In this document: positions 60,563 to 64,000 of the stretch, in pieces
Numbering within the stretch: position 1 is the stretch's first letter
How the letters are laid out: each line of letters opens with the position of its first letter
Assembly: GCF_000176015.1 (NCBI RefSeq)
Contig: NZ_ACYY01000003.1
Coordinates: 1 to 64,000 of the forward strand
DNA length: 64,000 bases
DNA from: Rhodobacter ferrooxidans
GTDB lineage: Bacteria > Pseudomonadota > Alphaproteobacteria > Rhodobacterales > Rhodobacteraceae
Direction of reading: 5' to 3'
The notes under the pieces: model-generated
What the model saw: only the letters and a program-made list of their open reading frames with translations
What the model was told of the DNA's origin: nothing
Databases searched by the model: none
Made by a program: the position numbers and the translations under genes

Positions 60563-62380
60563 TCAGGCCGATTTGGCGGCGCGTTTGCGTTCATGCGGGT
60601 CCAGATAGCGCTTGCGCATGCGGATGTTCTTCGGCGTCACCTCGACCAGCTCGTCGTCGTCGATATAGGCAATCGCCTGTTCCAGCGACAGCTTGACCGG
60701 CGTGGTCAGCCGCACCGCCTCATCCGTGCCGGAGGCCCGGACGTTGGTCAGTTGCTTGCCCTTCAGCGGGTTCACTTCCAGATCATTGTCGCGGTTGTGC
60801 TCGCCGATGATCATGCCGGTGTAAACCGCTTCCTGCACGCCGATGAAGAAATGGCCGCGGTCTTCCAGCTTCCACATCGCATAGGCGACCGACGTGCCGC
60901 TTTCCATCGAGATCAGCACCCCGGCGCGGCGACCCTGGATCGGCCCCTTGTGCGGCGCCCATTCGTGGAACACCCGGTTCAATACGCCGGTGCCGCGGGT
61001 GTCGGTGAGGAACTCGCCGTGGTAGCCGATCAACCCGCGCGACGGCACATGCGCGATGATGCGGGTCTTGCCGACGCCGGCCGGTTTCATCTCGACCAGG
61101 TCGCCGCGACGCGGGCCGGTGACCTTTTCGATCACCGAGCCGGTGTATTCGTCGTCCACGTCGATGGTGACTTCCTCGATCGGCTCGTGGCGCACGCCGT
61201 CGATGTCCTGGAACAGCACGCGCGGGCGCGAAATCGACAGCTCGAAGCCCTCGCGGCGCATGTTCTCGATCAGCACGCCCATCTGCAATTCGCCACGGCC
61301 CGCCACTTCGAACGCATCGCCGCCGGGGGTGTCGGTGACCTTGATCGCCACGTTGATCTCGGCCTCTTTCATCAGCCGCTCGCGGATGACGCGGGATTGC
61401 ACCTTGGTGCCATCCTTGCCGGCCAAGGGCGAGTCGTTGATGCCGAAGGTCACGGAAATCGTCGGCGGATCAATCGGTTGTGCGGGCAGCGGGATCTCGT
61501 TTTCCAGCGCGCACAGCGTGTCGGCCACGGTGGCTTTCGACATGCCGGCCAGGGTCACGATATCACCGGCTTCCGCCACGTCGATCTGGGTCTGCGACAG
61601 GCCGCGGAAGGCCAGCACCTTGGAAACCCGGAACTGTTCCAGCTTCACGCCATCGCGCGACAGCGCCTTGATGGTTTCGCCCGCCCGCAGGGTGCCTGCC
61701 TCGACACGCCCCGTGAGGATGCGGCCGATGAAGGGGTCGGCCGACAGCGTGGTGGCCAGCATGCGGAACGGCTCGTGCCGATGCGCAACCTGCGCCGGTT
61801 CGTGGACGTGGCGCAGCACCAGATCGTAAAGGGCGGAAAGATCCTTGCGCGGGCCATCCAGCGTCTCGTCGGCCCAACCGGCCCGGCCCGAGGCGTAAAG
61901 ATGCGGGAAATCAAGCTGTTCGTCGTTGGCGCCAAGGTTGGCGAACAGATCGAACACCTCGTTCAGCGCCCGGTCGGGTTCGGCGTCGGGCTTGTCGACC
62001 TTGTTCAGCACCACGATCGGGCGCAGGCCCAGCGCAAGCGCCTTGGCGGTGACGAATTTGGTCTGCGGCATCGGGCCTTCGGCGGCATCGACCAGCAGCA
62101 CCACGCCATCGACCATGCTGAGAATCCGTTCCACCTCGCCGCCGAAATCGGCGTGGCCGGGGGTATCGACAATGTTGATCCGCTTGCCCGCCCATTCCAG
62201 CGAGGTGCATTTGGCCAGAATGGTGATGCCGCGCTCGCGCTCGATATCGTTGCTGTCCATGGCGCGTTCGGCCACGGCCTGATTGTCACGGAAGGCGCCG
62301 GACTGCTTCAGCAGCTCGTCAACGAGTGTGGTCTTGCCATGGTCCACATGCGCGATGATGGCGATGTTGCGAAGCTCCAT
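60563..62380 (-). CDS. typA: Ribosome-associated GTPase TypA/BipA
   Basis: 605 residues from the ATG complementary to 62378-62380 (62398 is an alternative). EF-G-like: G1 [16 protein letters not shown]2 REREGITI, G3 DTPGHADF, G4 NKVDKPDA, then beta-barrel and the BipA-specific C-terminal domain ([32 protein letters not shown]). Binds ribosomes under stress and at low temperature. Confidence 0.96.
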   Translation of the reverse strand: MELRNIAIIAHVDHGKTTLVDELLKQSGAFRDNQAVAERAMDSNDIERERGITILAKCTSLEWAGKRINIVDTPGHADFGGEVERILSMVDGVVLLVDAAEGPMPQTKFVTAKALALGLRPIVVLNKVDKPDAEPDRALNEVFDLFANLGANDEQLDFPHLYASGRAGWADETLDGPRKDLSALYDLVLRHVHEPAQVAHRHEPFRMLATTLSADPFIGRILTGRVEAGTLRAGETIKALSRDGVKLEQFRVSKVLAFRGLSQTQIDVAEAGDIVTLAGMSKATVADTLCALENEIPLPAQPIDPPTISVTFGINDSPLAGKDGTKVQSRVIRERLMKEAEINVAIKVTDTPGGDAFEVAGRGELQMGVLIENMRREGFELSISRPRVLFQDIDGVRHEPIEEVTIDVDDEYTGSVIEKVTGPRRGDLVEMKPAGVGKTRIIAHVPSRGLIGYHGEFLTDTRGTGVLNRVFHEWAPHKGPIQGRRAGVLISMESGTSVAYAMWKLEDRGHFFIGVQEAVYTGMIIGEHNRDNDLEVNPLKGKQLTNVRASGTDEAVRLTTPVKLSLEQAIAYIDDDELVEVTPKNIRMRKRYLDPHERKRAAKSA

Positions 62381-62476
62381 CGGGAGGGTCTCTTTCATTT
62401 GTCTGATGTTGTCGCGGCGTTACAGCACGGGCGGGCAAAACGCCAGAGGAAAGGCGGAAATCGCTTTGAATCTTGG

Positions 62477-63079
62477 TCAGGTGGCGATGTAGCGGTCGCG
62501 GCGGTGGTTGATGGCGACCACCAGATTGACCACCGCGGCACCGAGGAAGCTGTAGGCGACGGTCGTCGGGTCGCGCAGGAACAGGGCGGCGGTGAACAGG
62601 GCGGCGTCGAACAGCAATTGGGTGTAGCCCGCGCGAAAGCCGGTCTTGTCTTGCAAGGCCAGCGCCAGGATGCCGACGCCGCCCAGGCTGGCGCCGTGGC
62701 GGAACAGCGCCAGCAGGGCGGAACCCGAAACCGCGCCGAACAGGATGGCACCGAAGATCGGGTTCAGGTGGGCAAAGCTGACCCAGGTCGGCATGATCAG
62801 GGTGAGGCCCGAGACCGTGGCCACCGCGATGAAGGTTTTCACCGTGAAGGCCAGCCCCATGCGGCGGTAGCCGATCCAGTAGAACGGCAGGTTGATCAGG
62901 AAGAACACCGCGGCAAAGCTGTATCCCGTGGCGTAGGAGATCAGCACCGCAAGGCCTGCGGTCTGGCCGGTGATCAGGCCAAGATGCGTCAGCAGGATGA
63001 CGCCGAACGCCGCCATGCCCGCGCCATAGGCGATGCCCTGGGCGTCTTCGATCAGGGTGTGGGTAAGGGTGTCTGCCAT
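62477..63079 (-). CDS. YitT-family membrane protein (short form)
   Basis: 200 residues with five hydrophobic segments (about 14-33, 37-57, 79-97, 108-126, 158-190) and the family block GITGQTAGLAVLISYATGYSFAAVFFLINLPFYWIGYRRMG. Most YitT proteins have a C-terminal DUF2179 domain; this one ends after the membrane part. Function unknown. Confidence 0.8.
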   Translation of the reverse strand: MADTLTHTLIEDAQGIAYGAGMAAFGVILLTHLGLITGQTAGLAVLISYATGYSFAAVFFLINLPFYWIGYRRMGLAFTVKTFIAVATVSGLTLIMPTWVSFAHLNPIFGAILFGAVSGSALLALFRHGASLGGVGILALALQDKTGFRAGYTQLLFDAALFTAALFLRDPTTVAYSFLGAAVVNLVVAINHRRDRYIAT

Positions 63080-63096
63080 GGGCTTTCAATGGAAAG

Positions 63097-63151
63097 GCCG
63101 GGGGGCTGACTGCCCCCCGGACCCCCCGTGGATATTTGATAACAGATGAAA
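63097..63151 (+). repeat. Intergenic repeat element, copy 6
   Basis: GGGGGGCTGACTGCCCCCC hairpin, GGACCCCCCGT, then the core GGATATTTGATAACAGATGAAAG. Between the YitT gene and icd, which are transcribed in the same direction, and it could act as terminator for icd. Confidence 0.75.
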
Positions 63152-63168
63152 GGGGTTGCGGCGGTTTC

Positions 63169-64000
63169 TTAACCCTTCAGCGCCTTGTTCAGATACTCAT
63201 CGACCTTTTCCAGATAGCCGATGGTGGTCAGCCATTTCTGATCCGGGCCGACCAGCAACGCCAGATCCTTGGTCATGTGGCCATCCTCGACCGCATCGAC
63301 CGTGACCTTTTCCAGCGTGTTGGCAAAGCGCAAGAGTTGGGCGTTGTCGTCCAGTTTGGCGCGGTGCTTCAGCCCGCCGGTCCAGGCATAGATCGAGGCC
63401 ACCGAGTTGGTGGAGGTGGCCTTGCCCGCCTGATGCTGGCGGAAGTGGCGGGTGACGGTGCCATGCGCCGCCTCGGCCTCGACGGTCTTGCCATCGGGGG
63501 TCATCAGGACGGAGGTCATCAGGCCGAGGCTGCCGAAGCCCTGCGCCACAGTGTCGGACTGCACGTCGCCGTCATAGTTCTTGCAGGCCCAGACATAACC
63601 GCCCGACCATTTCATCGCACTGGCAACCATGTCGTCGATCAACCGGTGTTCGTAGATGATGCCCTTTTTCTTGAAGGCATCGGCGAATTCTTCCTCGTAG
63701 ACCTTGGCGAACAGATCCTTGAAGCGGCCGTCATAGGCCTTCAGGATGGTGTTCTTGGTGGACAGATACACCGGCCAGCCGAGGTTCAGGCCGTAGTTCA
63801 GCGACGCACGGGCGAAGTCGATGATGCTGTCATCGAGGTTATACATGCCCATGTAGACGCCGGAGGAGGGCGCGTCGTAGACCTCGCGCTCGATCACCGT
63901 GCCGTCGTTGCCGACGAACTTCATCGTCAGCTTGCCGGCACCCGGAAAGCGGAAGTCGGTGGCCTTGTATTGGTCGCCAAAGGCGTGACGGCCGACCACG
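63169..64000 (-). CDS. icd: NADP-dependent isocitrate dehydrogenase, N-terminus beyond the window
   Basis: 277 residues visible, covering the C-terminal two thirds. [16 protein letters not shown]-like opening (here [13 protein letters not shown]), [85 protein letters not shown] and [15 protein letters not shown] all match the monomer/homodimer IDH subfamily II with the Asp metal ligands. The start is beyond position 64000. TCA-cycle enzyme. Confidence 0.93.
   Translation of the reverse strand, partial: VVGRHAFGDQYKATDFRFPGAGKLTMKFVGNDGTVIEREVYDAPSSGVYMGMYNLDDSIIDFARASLNYGLNLGWPVYLSTKNTILKAYDGRFKDLFAKVYEEEFADAFKKKGIIYEHRLIDDMVASAMKWSGGYVWACKNYDGDVQSDTVAQGFGSLGLMTSVLMTPDGKTVEAEAAHGTVTRHFRQHQAGKATSTNSVASIYAWTGGLKHRAKLDDNAQLLRFANTLEKVTVDAVEDGHMTKDLALLVGPDQKWLTTIGYLEKVDEYLNKALKG

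Noticed and set aside
60593-63109. 838-codon plus-strand open frame opposite typA and the YitT gene
   Set aside because: Antisense artefact; typA GTPase motifs are unambiguous.

Overview
The window is a high-GC chromosomal segment from a Rhodobacter-type alphaproteobacterium (Rhodobacterales, a purple or aerobic anoxygenic phototroph). The main evidence is a puc light-harvesting 2 operon (pucB-pucA-pucC) preceded by two tandem TGT-N12-ACA PpsR/CrtJ boxes, an alphaproteobacterial SOS box (GAAC-N7-GAAC) in front of recA, an Lrp-type PutR divergent from putA, and many Rhodobacterales-style genes. I see no phage, insertion sequence, rRNA operon or CRISPR array. Three structural RNAs are present: RNase P RNA, tRNA-Leu(TAA) and a CAT-anticodon tRNA, probably tRNA-Ile2.

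Left part (1-15 kb): a minus-strand membrane/envelope-stress cluster (27-aa membrane peptide, XpaC, TelA, a DUF2927 lipoprotein and an SPFH protein cut by the window edge). Then come RluB, TadA (tRNA deaminase), a LysR regulator divergent from a DUF1127 protein, a Bax-inhibitor-1 family protein with a heat-shock-like promoter, rpmG, a methyltransferase with a histone-like tail, rnpB, an amidase, an excalibur lipoprotein, gatCA, a UPF0173 hydrolase and a quinone oxidoreductase.

Middle (15-24.8 kb): an XRE regulator behind an AT-rich gap, a HisN-type phosphatase, two purine deaminases (8-oxoguanine and guanine), RraB, three tandem copies of a small outer-membrane beta-barrel gene with an exact 725-bp period, mgtE and a 5-formyl-THF cyclo-ligase.

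24.8-39.2 kb is a tad/cpa (Flp type IVc pilus) locus on the minus strand: four Flp pilin genes (three near-identical with duplicated leaders and terminators), cpaB, secretin, OmpA-like protein, cpaE, cpaF, tadB, tadC, two tadD-like lipoproteins, prepilin peptidase and an AAA+ ATPase, flanked by a divergent lytic transglycosylase. No TadE/TadG minor pilins are seen.

Right part (39.3-64 kb): a CoA-transferase whose two subunit genes are separated by a GSCFA protein and an SGNH-like protein, tRNA-Leu, the puc operon, putR/putA, rhomboid, suhB, a LysR regulator divergent from metF, aroQ, an HpaI-type aldolase, a tRNA, a sulfotransferase-like gene, recA, alaS, DUF1330, a class II amidotransferase, typA, a short YitT-family protein and the C-terminal part of icd.

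A family of intergenic repeats (GC-rich hairpin followed by a GGATATTT...GATGAA core) recurs at at least seven places and in one case supplies the stop codon of a gene.
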